A DNA stretch of 64,000 nucleotides from Bradyrhizobium mercantei (GTDB lineage: Bacteria; Pseudomonadota; Alphaproteobacteria; Rhizobiales; Xanthobacteraceae). Positions within the stretch are counted from its first letter, which is position 1. The number at the start of each line of letters is the position of its first letter. The notes beneath the pieces are model-generated. The model saw only the letters and a list, made by a program, of their open reading frames with translations. It ran no database searches and was not told the origin of the DNA. Made by a program: the position numbers and the translations under genes. Shown here one piece after another: positions 55,603-63,930 of the stretch. Location: the NCBI RefSeq assembly GCF_001982635.1, contig NZ_MKFI01000001.1, forward strand, positions 186,001 through 250,000, in the 5' to 3' direction.

Positions 55603-56567
55603 GACTTCACGAGGCCGACGGACTTCAGCACGTCGGTGACACGCACGATTTCCTTCTTCAGGAAATCCGCGAAGGCATCGCCGCCGAGATAGGCGTCATC
55701 CCAGCCCTTCTGCTTCAAGATCTCCTTCCAGGCATCGGACTTCACCATCTTCTCGACGGCATCGCTCAGCACCTTGCGCTGCTCGGGCGTGATGCCGGGT
55801 GGTGCGACCACCGAGCGCCAGTTGGCGAGCACGAGGTCGATGCCCTGCTCCTTGAAGGTCGGGATGTCGACGCCGGGCAGACGCTGCGCCGACGTGACGC
55901 CGAGCGCGCGCAGCTTGCCGGCCTTGATCTGGCCTTCGTATTCGCTGAGGCCGGAAATGCCGGCGGTAACCTTGCCGCCGAGGATGGCTGCGAGCGACTC
56001 GCCGCCGCCGGAGAACGGAATGTAGTTGATCTTCTTGGCGTCGGCGCCCACCGTGCCCGCGAACAGCGCCGCCATCACGTGATCGACGCCGCCGGCCGAG
56101 CCGCCGGCAAAGGTCACCTTGGCGATATCGGCCTTGACCGCGGCGGCGAGATCCTGCGCCGTCTTGAGCGGCGAATTCGCCGGCACCACGATGACCTGGA
56201 TCTCCTCGGTCAGGCGCGCGATCGGCGTCACCTGATCGAGCGTCACCGGCGACTTGTTCATCGCGAGCGCGCCGACCATGACGAAGCCGTTGACCATCAT
56301 CTGGTTGCCGTCGCCCTTGGCGCTGTTGACGAACTGCGCGATGCCGACGCTGCCGCCGGCGCCGGGAACGTTGGTGACCTGGACGCTGCGCGCGACACCT
56401 GAGGCCACCAACGCCTGCTGCATCGAACGCGCGGTCTGATCCCAGCCGCCGCCGGGCGCCGCGGGTGCCATCAGCTTGAGCTCGAGCTGCTGCGCGGCTG
56501 CCGGACCACTCGCCCCAAGCAACAACGCGACGACCGCGCCGAACAGGCGCATGCGGGACGAGATCAT
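55599..56567 (-). CDS. tctC: Tripartite tricarboxylate transporter, binding protein TctC
   Basis: A 322-residue periplasmic solute-binding protein. The signal peptide [22 protein letters not shown] is followed by [26 protein letters not shown], the Bug signature [16 protein letters not shown], and [11 protein letters not shown]. It delivers carboxylates to TctAB. The ATG at 56567 has an ideal AGGAGG upstream. It is the first gene of tctCBA, whose other members overlap it by four bases. No TctDE two-component regulators are adjacent. Confidence 0.95.
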   Translation of the reverse strand: MISSRMRLFGAVVALLLGASGPAAAQQLELKLMAPAAPGGGWDQTARSMQQALVASGVARSVQVTNVPGAGGSVGIAQFVNSAKGDGNQMMVNGFVMVGALAMNKSPVTLDQVTPIARLTEEIQVIVVPANSPLKTAQDLAAAVKADIAKVTFAGGSAGGVDHVMAALFAGTVGADAKKINYIPFSGGGESLAAILGGKVTAGISGLSEYEGQIKAGKLRALGVTSAQRLPGVDIPTFKEQGIDLVLANWRSVVAPPGITPEQRKVLSDAVEKMVKSDAWKEILKQKGWDDAYLGGDAFADFLKKEIVRVTDVLKSVGLVKS

Positions 56568-57128
56568 GGGCTTCCTCCTGAATTTTCGGATGCGGCCTGC
56601 CGATCGCCCGCTGCATCCGCTCACATGGTCGCATCGCCGGCCGGAAAGCGCGGTCCCCATCGCATGAGGAATCGCTCGCCGATCTCGCGTCTGCGTGTCC
56701 TTAGCGACCATTCGCCACAGCCTTCGGCAAGCCGGACGGCGCGACTATTCCGTGCTGCAAATCGCCGCAGCTGGGCGGTCGCTTTTCGCTTGCATTGATT
56801 TGAGCGATTGAAACGCGCCGCGATGTCGCGCCGCCCTCGCCCGCCATGACGCGGAACGGGTCGAGCGGGCACAGCTCCGCCGGGCGCAACCAGCGACCCC
56901 CGGTACCGGAGGTTTCGCAGCACCGGGGATCGCTACTCCCGGAGGGCTTGGGGGCAAAGGCCGGGAGCTGAAAGTCGACTCTTCCGGTTCCAGATGGTTC
57001 CAACGGAACCGCGGGAACACCTGCCGCTGCCCAAAAGTTAACTGAGCATCACCGCAAAGCCTTGGGCATCCATCGGTGATGAGAACGCCAGTTGCGCTCC
57101 CGCCTCCTCAAGCAGGAAAGGACAGCGC
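56568..57128. other. Intergenic region upstream of tctC
   Basis: Some 560 bases, highly GC-rich on the left. Open frames exist on both strands but none has a ribosome-binding site, family resemblance or gene-like bias. It should hold the tctCBA promoter and that of the small gene at 57129. The stretch GGTTCCAACGGAACC near 57000 is a 15-base palindrome (GGTTCC-AAC-GGAACC) of unknown role. Confidence 0.45.
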
Positions 57129-57329
57129 ATGTTCAAGCGTCGTCGTTTCAGGCAAGCGCACTCGCTCGAAGAGCGCCTCATCGCGGAGGCCAAGAGCCTG
57201 CGCGAGAAAGCAAGGGCTCTTCCCACCGGCATCGAGAAGGACCTGCTCCTGCAGAAGGCCCGGCAGGCCGATACGGCTGCTCATGTGAGCGAATGGCTGT
57301 CGTCGCCGGGGCTGATGCCCCCCGAATAG
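57129..57329 (+). CDS. Small conserved hypothetical protein, 66 residues
   Basis: Predicted to be mostly helical: MFKRRRFRQAHSLEERLIAE, then EAKSLREKARALPTGIEKDLLLQKARQADTAAHVSEWLSSPGL. Similar short proteins recur in Bradyrhizobium genomes, as I recall, with ending MSEWLRSPGLQPP. A strong AAAGGA precedes the ATG. No function is known. It lies just left of a repeat element and may be transcribed alone. Confidence 0.75.
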   Translation: MFKRRRFRQAHSLEERLIAEAKSLREKARALPTGIEKDLLLQKARQADTAAHVSEWLSSPGLMPPE

Positions 57330-57360
57330 GAGCCGGGTCACCCGACAGCAAAACTCAGCG

Positions 57361-57481
57361 TCGTCCCTGCGAAAGCAGGGACCCATAACCACAAATAGCT
57401 ATTGGTAAGCGATGCTGGAACGACGAGTCTTGGTAACAACGAAAGCCGCGGAGTATGGGTCCCTGCTTTCGCAGGGACGAC
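57361..57481. repeat. GTCGTCCCTGCGAAAGCAGG palindromic repeat
   Basis: GTCGTCCCTGCGAAAGCAGG at the left and CCTGCTTTCGCAGGGACGAC at the right are perfectly complementary; GACCCATA and TATGGGTC extend the arms. The centre (~70 bases) is mostly single stranded. Family distinct from the other repeats in this window. Confidence 0.85.
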
Positions 57482-57512
57482 GTGGGGAGGAGAGTCTTGT
57501 CCCACACACCTT

Positions 57513-57616
57513 GTCATCGCCCGGCTCGACCGGGCGATCCAGTACGCCGCAGCCTCTCGGTTCAAGCACCGCTGTCTCTGGAATACTGGATCACCCGCTT
57601 TCGCGCGCGTGATGAC
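57513..57616. repeat. Palindromic repeat (ATCCAGTACGCCGCAGC family), copy 3
   Basis: Opens GTCATCGCCCGGCTCGACCG, closes GCTTTCGCGCGCGTGATGAC, with GATCCAGTACGCCGCAGC and AATACTGGATC internally. Lies 31 bases right of the GTCGTCCCTGCG repeat, in the gap between two small genes. Confidence 0.8.
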
Positions 57617-57656
57617 ACCGAACAAGCGGTTTGACAGCAACGGCAACAGCCGGCCG

Positions 57657-57878
57657 CTACAGCCCGGTATACCCGGCCTTCACGTGATCGGTGCTGCCGT
57701 CGAGCTGGCGCAGATAGGTCAGCCCGCATACGGTCAACCGATGGGTATCGCGCTCGCCCGCGTCGAACAGCGTCTGTACGTACTCTGTCACCTTCGCACG
57801 CGCTTCGTCGCTTGCAGCGGACGTGCGATTGAGCAGCAGATCATACGTCTGCATGATCCGATCGATAGCGGCTTCCAT
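57657..57878 (-). CDS. Small conserved hypothetical protein, 73 residues
   Basis: Begins MEAAIDRIMQTYDLLLNRTS and ends GSTDHVKAGYTGL. Helical first half, with a Cys in LTVCGLTYLR. GGAGA precedes the ATG. Similar proteins occur in many Bradyrhizobium genomes, as I recall; function unknown. The 76-residue gene upstream on the same strand ends 20 bases before it, so the two form a small operon. Confidence 0.75.
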   Translation of the reverse strand: MEAAIDRIMQTYDLLLNRTSAASDEARAKVTEYVQTLFDAGERDTHRLTVCGLTYLRQLDGSTDHVKAGYTGL

Positions 57879-57898
57879 TGAAGTCTCCGGGTTGACGC

Positions 57899-58129
57899 TC
57901 AGGCGACCACCAGCGTCTCGGCCTCGAACTTCGCGATCGCCTTGTTGGCGAGGCGGAGCCGGTTCAGCTCACCGCGCTGGAACAGCTTCACGATGATGCC
58001 GAGCAGGCGCTCATTGGTGGCGAAGGTGTCGGGAATCGCGCCGGATTTGCGCAGATAGTTCGAGGCGATCGCGTAGGCGTCACCGACGACCTCGACATTC
58101 AGCACCTCGATCTCGCGCTCAACCAGCAT
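57899..58129 (-). CDS. Small conserved hypothetical protein, 76 residues
   Basis: Begins MLVEREIEVLNVEVVGDAYA and ends FEAETLVVA. Mostly helical with no membrane segment. GGAGAAGCAGGAC lies before the ATG, giving two possible ribosome-binding sites. It precedes the 73-residue gene by 20 bases and lies just left of the putative relic element. No family is recognised. Confidence 0.7.
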   Translation of the reverse strand: MLVEREIEVLNVEVVGDAYAIASNYLRKSGAIPDTFATNERLLGIIVKLFQRGELNRLRLANKAIAKFEAETLVVA

Positions 58130-58236
58130 GTCCTGCTTCTCCGTTGGGAGACGAAATAAAGCGCTGGGAACGTCTTGGTTCCTCGCCGGACCGATTTATT
58201 TTCGCAAGTGCAGCATGAAACTCATGCAGCATGAAA

Positions 58237-58266
58237 AACGCATCGGCCGGGCATGACCGATGCGTT
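58237..58266 (-). terminator. Leftward terminator next to the MarR-tail fragment
   Basis: AACGCATCGG / CCGATGCGTT, a 10-base-pair stem with a ten-base loop, followed on the minus strand by TTTTT (in GCGTTTTTCATG). It lies 65 bases beyond the stop codon of the MarR-tail fragment at 58332, where a terminator for a full MarR gene would be expected. Confidence 0.7.
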
Positions 58267-58331
58267 GACTGGAGGAAAGCTGCCGGTCTTCTGAAGCGGC
58301 CGGCTTGGCCATCAGGCGAAAACGGGAAGGC

Positions 58332-58373
58332 TCAGAGGCGATACAGGATCTGGTCGGTCCCCAACCGCACCAG
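58332..58373 (-). pseudogene. Fragment matching the last 13 codons of the MarR gene at 59639-60157
   Basis: Reads LVRLGTDQILYRL and stop, against LERFWTDQILYRL in the intact MarR gene: 36 of 42 bases agree and 13 in a row (ATCTGGTCGGTCC, 58348-58360) are identical to 59655-59667. Three of six differences are synonymous. Same orientation as the intact gene, ~1.3 kb to its left. It could be the displaced original gene end after element insertion, or a relic of a paralogue. Confidence 0.6.
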
Positions 58374-58380
58374 GTTGAAA

Positions 58381-58503
58381 TCAGGCTGCTTTTTCGACCT
58401 TTTTGCCCGAAGCTGGCGCGAGAACTTCCTGCAGCAGCTTTTCCAAAGCGGCGGCACTCTTCACCAGATAATCCGGCAAGCTCGGTATGTACCGAAGAGT
58501 CAT
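58381..58503 (-). pseudogene. Short frame resembling the C-terminal tail of a tyrosine recombinase
   Basis: A 40-codon frame MTLRYIPSLPDYLVKSAAAL... ending KKVEKAA; the frame continues open upstream without a start (EIACQIGHKRFGHDMTLRYI). The patterns GHK...MTLRY and the following helix recall the GH-x-(x)n-T-x-x-Y-x-H end of phage-type integrases, with Ile-Pro in place of the usual Ala-His. No catalytic core is left. Immediately interior to the MarR-tail fragment, as expected for an integrase gene next to an att site. Weak resemblance only. Confidence 0.35.
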
Positions 58504-58801
58504 GTCGTGACCGAACCGCTTGTGGCCAATCTGGCAGGCAATCTCCGCGGTAGGCTTACTGGCACACGAACAGGAACGGTGCGCTCGCCAAGAGACCGCT
58601 GCCGGTTGGCCGACCAGGCCGACGCCGCTTCAAGCGCTGATTTGTTTGCATGCTGAATCGTGAGCCGCCCGGCCATCGGCCCGGAGACAAGCAGTAGCTA
58701 GGACACATCACCCTAAATAATGTGCGGTGTTCACGATGCCGGACCTTGCGGGTACACTAGAGGTCGCTATGTTCCCCCAATTTCAACCCTAGGGGATACC
58801 C

Positions 58802-58990
58802 ATGCGATTTGCTTTGATTGCTGCTTTATTGGCTCTCTCGACCGGTTCGGCCTTTGCCGAGCCCAAGAACAACACCCCTCATGCGCTGGCCTGCATGAAG
58901 AAGTACGGCTTCACCTACGCGGAGTGGCGTGCCTACACCGTTCCCGCCGAGAAGGCCGAGCCCTACCGGAAGTGCCGCGATGGGCGGTAA
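58802..58990 (+). CDS. Small exported protein, 62 residues
   Basis: Signal peptide MRFALIAALLALSTGSAFAE with cleavage after AFA, then ~42 residues of mature protein with two Cys (LACMKKYGFTYAEWRAYTV and KCRDGR) that could form a disulfide. AGGGGATACCC is a strong ribosome-binding site. The next exported gene starts 11 bases before its stop, so the two are coupled. No family recognised. It lies inside the putative relic element. Confidence 0.75.
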   Translation: MRFALIAALLALSTGSAFAEPKNNTPHALACMKKYGFTYAEWRAYTVPAEKAEPYRKCRDGR

Positions 58991-59222
58991 GGTGAAGGCC
59001 GCTCTCACCGTTGCCTTATTGGCAGTCAGCAGCATCCCTGCCTGCGCGGCGTGGACTTGCTCAGCCCCCGGTCTCATCACCGGGCAATACGATGGCGGCG
59101 ACAGCGCCTACATCCATCTCACCGGCTTCCGTACCGGCAACAACTACCCGGTTGCGAAGAAGGGCAACCGGGCGACGGGCACGACGAAGAACGGCACGCA
59201 CTTCGTCTGCACCCAGAACTGA
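58980..59222 (+). CDS. Small exported protein, 80 residues
   Basis: Starts MGGKVKAALTVALLAVSSIPACAAWTC: a signal peptide with likely cleavage near ACA-AW. The ~55-residue mature part has two Cys (WTCSAPG, HFVCTQN) and basic Gly/Asn-rich middle. The ATG lies inside the preceding small gene (11-base overlap). The pair may make two secreted disulfide-bonded proteins. No homology recognised. A hairpin at 59229-59250 follows. Confidence 0.7.
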   Translation: MGGKVKAALTVALLAVSSIPACAAWTCSAPGLITGQYDGGDSAYIHLTGFRTGNNYPVAKKGNRATGTTKNGTHFVCTQN

Positions 59223-59228
59223 CACAAG

Positions 59229-59250
59229 CCGGCCCGATACGTCGGGCCGG
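59229..59250 (+). terminator. Hairpin after the small exported genes (UACG loop)
   Basis: CCGGCCCGA-TACG-TCGGGCCGG, a perfect 9-base-pair stem closed by a UNCG-class tetraloop, six bases after the stop. No T run follows, so termination may need Rho or the hairpin may protect the 3' end. Confidence 0.6.
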
Positions 59251-59415
59251 TCAATACTGCGGCCGCCGCAACAGCTCCGGCAGCCTGGAGATGGCCTTCC
59301 CGATACGCCTCGCCTCTTCCCGTGAGAGGAAGTTGTTGGCGTGCTGGTAATTGCCCCGGTGCAGATCCTCGCGATGGGCGATGCCGCAAATGAAGAAGCC
59401 GTTCGCATCCTTCAC
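59251..59415 (-). CDS. Short hypothetical coding region, probably truncated
   Basis: A frame reading VKDANGFFICGIAHREDLHRGNYQ... ending LPELLRRPQY; 54 residues if the GTG at 59415 is used. The frame remains open upstream (LFLLEDEHGFR) but hits a stop at the MarR terminator hairpin, with no start codon. Codon bias looks real (IAHREDLHRGNYQHANNF). I recognise no family. It is most likely the surviving 3' part of a gene whose start was lost, in the relic segment between the two MarR tails. Confidence 0.45.
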   Translation of the reverse strand: MKDANGFFICGIAHREDLHRGNYQHANNFLSREEARRIGKAISRLPELLRRPQY

Positions 59416-59448
59416 CCTGAAGCCGTGCTCATCCTCTAAAAGGAAAAG

Positions 59449-59464
59449 GCGCCCCAGGGGCGCC
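59449..59464 (-). terminator. Terminator for the MarR gene
   Basis: GGCGCCCC-AGGGGCGCC-type stem at 59449-59464; on the minus strand it is followed by TTTTCCTTTT. It is 170 bases beyond the MarR stop, past the direct repeats at 59479-59580. Confidence 0.6.
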
Positions 59465-59478
59465 TAATCGCGTTCTAC

Positions 59479-59580
59479 GTGCCTTCTAGCGTGCACTTTG
59501 TGTCTTCACTGGAGGTAACGGGCGGGCATGCCCGGCATGGCGCGAACTGGCGCGAACCGTGTGCCTCTACGTGCACTTTG
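59479..59580. repeat. Direct repeat GTGCCT(T)CTA-GTGCACTTTG
   Basis: GTGCCTTCTAGCGTGCACTTTG-like 22-mer at 59479-59500 and GTGCCTCTAC-GTGCACTTTG at 59561-59580, about 80 bases apart; a third TTCACTTTG is at 59581-59590. In the ~170 bases just downstream of the MarR gene, at the inner edge of the putative element. Could be arm-type integrase sites or a scar of past rearrangement. Confidence 0.55.
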
Positions 59581-59638
59581 GTTCACTTTGAGTCCTTCTT
59601 GGCCACCTAGTAACAGGCTACGTGTCTGAAAGTTGTTA

Positions 59639-60157
59639 TCAGAGCCGATACAAAATCTGGTCGGTCCAGAACCGCTCCAGGCGATGCAGCGACTTGTTGA
59701 GGCTCGCGAACTCCTCGTTCGAGATGCCGCCGACCTGCTCCACCGTCTTGACGTGCTTCTGATAGAGCGCGTCGACGATCTTGCGGACTTCCTGGCCCTG
59801 CGGGGTCAGACGGATGCGGACCGAGCGGCGATCAACGCGCGAGCGTTGATGATCGAGGAAGCCGAGCTCGACGAGCTTCTTCAGATTGTAGGAGACGTTG
59901 GAGCCGAGATAGTAGCCGCGGGTGCGCAGCTCGCCGGCGGTCAGTTCCTTGTCACCGATGTTGTACAGGAGCAGCGCCTGCACCGAGTTGATGTCGGCGC
60001 GGCCACGACGATCGAATTCATCCTTGATGACGTCGAGGAGCCGGCGATGCAGCCGCTCCACCAAAGTCAGGGCTTCGAGATAGAGCGGCTGCACCGGAGC
60101 TTGACCGGCAGCGCGATCAGCGGCATCCGCCGCCGTTGTCGCAACGGCTTTCATCAT
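59639..60157 (-). CDS. MarR-family transcriptional regulator (LdtR-like)
   Basis: A 172-residue winged-helix protein. It has N-terminal helices QPLYLEALTLVERLHRRLLDVIKDEFDRRG, the DNA-binding part LTAGELRTRGYYLGSNVSYNLKKLVELGFLDHQRSRVDRRSVRIRLTPQG, and a C-terminal helix ending WTDQILYRL. Recalled similarity is to LdtR of Liberibacter and its rhizobial relatives, which control an L,D-transpeptidase; none is adjacent. Its last 13 codons recur at 58332-58373. AT-rich DNA upstream (60158-60310) should hold its promoter. Confidence 0.88.
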   Translation of the reverse strand: MMKAVATTAADAADRAAGQAPVQPLYLEALTLVERLHRRLLDVIKDEFDRRGRADINSVQALLLYNIGDKELTAGELRTRGYYLGSNVSYNLKKLVELGFLDHQRSRVDRRSVRIRLTPQGQEVRKIVDALYQKHVKTVEQVGGISNEEFASLNKSLHRLERFWTDQILYRL

Positions 60158-60820
60158 GACACTTCCCCTGTTTGTCGTTTTTATCGACTTTATTCGACGA
60201 AACTTGTGTCCCGCCTGATAGGTCCAACGTAAGGGGGCCGTTTGAATATCCGCTTAAATAAGAGAATAAAGAGATCATGAATTTAAGACAGTGAATCGTG
60301 GATTAAGCCCATGGATCAAGGGCTTTTCGCAACTTTTCATTGACGGTGGCGGACCCTTGTTCACGCTTCGTCTGCCTCCCCTGTCACATTCGGAAACAGC
60401 ATCGTCTGAATTCGAAACGACGGCGTAAGGTGTGTGAGGGAACCCTTTACGGTGACCGATTGGTTACCGGAAAATTCTTTGAAAATTTTATCGGAGTGCA
60501 TCGTGGCGAGACGCGCGCGATGCGCGCAAGCGGCCATCAATCGTCGCCGCGGCCAGACCGGTTCCGCCGTCGGCCCGCGCAAAGCCGGCCGGCACACGCA
60601 CCGAGATCCGGTGAAATGGATCCCGACGGCAGGTCCCGTGGAGATGCTCCGGAAACGGCGCGTCTCGAAAGGGGTGCGATCTGTCGGCGTCCACCTAGCA
60701 GAACCAGCGATGCTGTCTTCTCGTTGCGCGCACGGCTGGCAAATATTGCCGGCCGTCCCCAGCTATTCGTCGCCCTGTCGCAGCGTGGCAACAGTGTATC
60801 GGGCGATCGCTGCACGCGGC
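60158..60820. other. Large gap between the MarR and DUF6163 genes
   Basis: About 660 bases with no convincing gene. The left half (60180-60310) is AT-rich and must contain the MarR promoter. The sequence TCTTTGAAAATTTTATCGG around 60475 is another AT island. From 60500 rightwards it is GC-rich and shows antisense frames only. This is one of the longer stretches in the window with no explanation. Confidence 0.45.
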
Positions 60821-61282
60821 CTATGGCGGGCGCTCGCGCGCCGACATCCAGGCCAGCGCCAGATACGCCGCGAGCATCACGGCCTCGAGCCCGACCACCG
60901 TGAGGCTGCCGCCATAGATGCCCGGAAACATCAGCTCGATGACCGCCATCGACACCACGGTGGTGAGCCAGACCACGGCGCCCCACGGCGTCGCGAGCCA
61001 CAGCCCGACCGCGGCAACGAGCTCGATGACGGCGAAATAGATCGTGGCGGTCTGCCAGGCCATCGACTGGTTCTCGAAGGCCTCCTCCTCGCCGCCGACG
61101 AAGCCGGTCACCTGGGCCCAGTGATAGAGGCCCTTGGCGACCGAGACGACGGCCATGATGCGCAGGAAGATGACGAGGCGCCGCGTCCACGCATTGTCGT
61201 CCGGCTCGATCCGGTCGGACGAGATCGCGCTCACCGAGATGGCGTTGTCCCGCGCTTGATCGCGTGCAGAGGTGTCAGACAT
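60821..61282 (-). CDS. DUF6163 family membrane protein
   Basis: A 153-residue protein with a soluble N-terminus (MSDTSARDQARDNAISVSAISS) and four membrane segments: VIFLRIMAVVSVAKGLYHWAQ, IYFAVIELVAAVGLWLATPW, VVWLTTVVSMAVIELMFPG and VVGLEAVMLAAYLALAWM. This is the DUF6163 pattern found in Rhizobiales. No role is known. It is divergent from hemB, 225 bases away. Confidence 0.8.
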   Translation of the reverse strand: MSDTSARDQARDNAISVSAISSDRIEPDDNAWTRRLVIFLRIMAVVSVAKGLYHWAQVTGFVGGEEEAFENQSMAWQTATIYFAVIELVAAVGLWLATPWGAVVWLTTVVSMAVIELMFPGIYGGSLTVVGLEAVMLAAYLALAWMSARERPP

Positions 61283-61438
61283 CCGAATCGCCGCGCAACG
61301 GCTGCAAAATGGGGTTCATGGCGCAGTCTTGGCCCGCCGGGGCCGCAAAATCAATTGCCGTTGCGGCAAATCAAGGGCGCCCGGGACGCAATGGAGACGC
61401 AACGGCGGCGCAATGACGGCGCCCCTGTGAGGTGCTAG

Positions 61439-62572
<1,134 letters not shown>

Positions 62573-62573
62573 A

Positions 62574-63215
62574 CTAGGTCTGGCCCGCGGCCGGCGCCGT
62601 CGGATGCGGGCCACATAGCGGACGCAATGCGTCGCGCTGCTGCTGCGACAGCACGGTCAGCGGATAGACCGGCTCACCGGTCTCGCGCTTGAAGAACGGA
62701 TGCGGCCAAGCCTTTCCGCGCAGGCGCCAGCCCAGCACCTTGCCGATGGCGCGCGCGATCAGCGCCAGGTTCAATCCGGTCGAGCCCTTCGGCGCCTCGC
62801 CGACCGCATATTTTCCGAGGATCGCGCCGACCGGCTTGCCGAACGCTTCATCGGCGCGCGGCGCGCCGCCGTCGAACGCCTGCGCGACAATTCCGACGAA
62901 CGGGACCCGCGGCGTCAGCGTATTGCCGACCGGCGTGTTGCAGCAGGTCGTGTGCCAGCGGAACAGCCCCTTCGGGGTCAGCCGCACGCCGGCGATCTTG
63001 TTCTGGCCCTGCACGAAGCTGAGCGACGACGGCGCGATCTGGACGATGTCGGTGCCGCCATGTGCATCGAGCAGATCGGCGCGACCGAGTTGGTGCATGA
63101 ACGCCTGGCAGTCGTCGCAGTAACAGGTCACACGATTGGCCGATTTGGGCGACGGGTTCGAGACGACACCGAAAACCTGTCCGCACCTGCAGCGCAGCCC
63201 GATCCGTGTGCTCAT
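62574..63215 (-). CDS. DUF6151 family protein (GFA/Mss4-like zinc fold)
   Basis: A 213-residue protein whose Cys motifs CRCGQ (~8-11), CYCDDCQAF (~31-39) and CCNTP (~92) match a formaldehyde-activating-enzyme-like zinc fold. It starts MSTRIGLRCRCGQVFG; a longer frame has no ribosome-binding site. The C-terminal half (~130-213) is rich in Pro, Arg and Gly and has an HPFFKRETGEPVYPLTVLS segment. Role unknown. It converges with hemB, one base apart. Confidence 0.85.
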   Translation of the reverse strand: MSTRIGLRCRCGQVFGVVSNPSPKSANRVTCYCDDCQAFMHQLGRADLLDAHGGTDIVQIAPSSLSFVQGQNKIAGVRLTPKGLFRWHTTCCNTPVGNTLTPRVPFVGIVAQAFDGGAPRADEAFGKPVGAILGKYAVGEAPKGSTGLNLALIARAIGKVLGWRLRGKAWPHPFFKRETGEPVYPLTVLSQQQRDALRPLCGPHPTAPAAGQT

Positions 63216-63372
63216 GGGTTCCTCTCGGCTTGCCGGACGCAACATACACGTTCCGCGACCGCCTATGGCCGCCGAATCGCCGGAATATTTCGGCTAGTTA
63301 ATGTTCGTGCAGGCTTGGCAGACACGCTTCCTGTTCCCATGTCCTGCGCGGGACTTTCATCGGAGGTTGGTC

Positions 63373-63930
63373 ATGTCCTACGGCAATGACGGCGGCACCA
63401 GGTACAACGATGCCTGGCGCAACGACGGCGGCGTTCCTCCGCATGCATTCGATCCGTTGATGCAGCCGGAACTGTTCCGCGGCGTGCTGACGCGACGGGT
63501 GTTCGCATTCCTGATCGACCTCTTCGTGCTGTCGGTGCCGGTGATCCTGGCGGTGATTTTTATTGCGATCTTCGGTGTCGTCACGCTCGGCCTCGGCTGG
63601 GCGCTGTTCTGGCTGGTGTCGCCGGCCTCGATCGTCTGGGCCATCGTCTATTACGGCGCCTCGATCGGCGGCCAGCATTCGGCCACCATCGGCATGCGCA
63701 TGATGGATCTGGAGCTGCGCACCTGGTACGGCGCACGCGGCTATTTCGTGCTCGGCGCTACCCACGCGGTGCTGTTCTGGGTGACGATCTCGTTCCTGTC
63801 GCCGCTGGTGCTGCTGGTCGGCCTGCTCAACGGCCGCCGCCGGCTGCTCCACGACATCATCCTCGGAACCGTTGTTATCAACAGCTCGGTCCGGACCCAG
63901 GTATCTCCGGCCGCGCGGGCCTCCTATTAG
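63373..63930 (+). CDS. RDD family membrane protein
   Basis: A 185-residue protein with the RDD signature: LTRRVFAFLIDLFVLSV, with Arg and Asp in the first segment, a second segment near 80-105, and a third at LGATHAVLFWVTISFLSPLVLLVGLL, ending LLHDIILGTVVI. RDD proteins are thought to export or exchange small solutes, some as Na+/H+ antiporters; the function here is unknown. ATG 63373 has GGAGG six bases upstream. The 70 bases after the stop show no further gene start before the window ends. Confidence 0.9.
   Translation: MSYGNDGGTRYNDAWRNDGGVPPHAFDPLMQPELFRGVLTRRVFAFLIDLFVLSVPVILAVIFIAIFGVVTLGLGWALFWLVSPASIVWAIVYYGASIGGQHSATIGMRMMDLELRTWYGARGYFVLGATHAVLFWVTISFLSPLVLLVGLLNGRRRLLHDIILGTVVINSSVRTQVSPAARASY

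Noticed and set aside
57361..57616. A small mobile element or IS between the two adjacent repeats
   Set aside because: The two elements are different palindromic repeat families lying side by side, with no frame for a transposase and no target duplication visible.
58231..58656. A 141-codon rightward frame crossing the MarR-tail fragment
   Set aside because: It runs antisense to the fragment, the terminator and the recombinase-like tail, and its product has no recognisable feature or ribosome-binding site.
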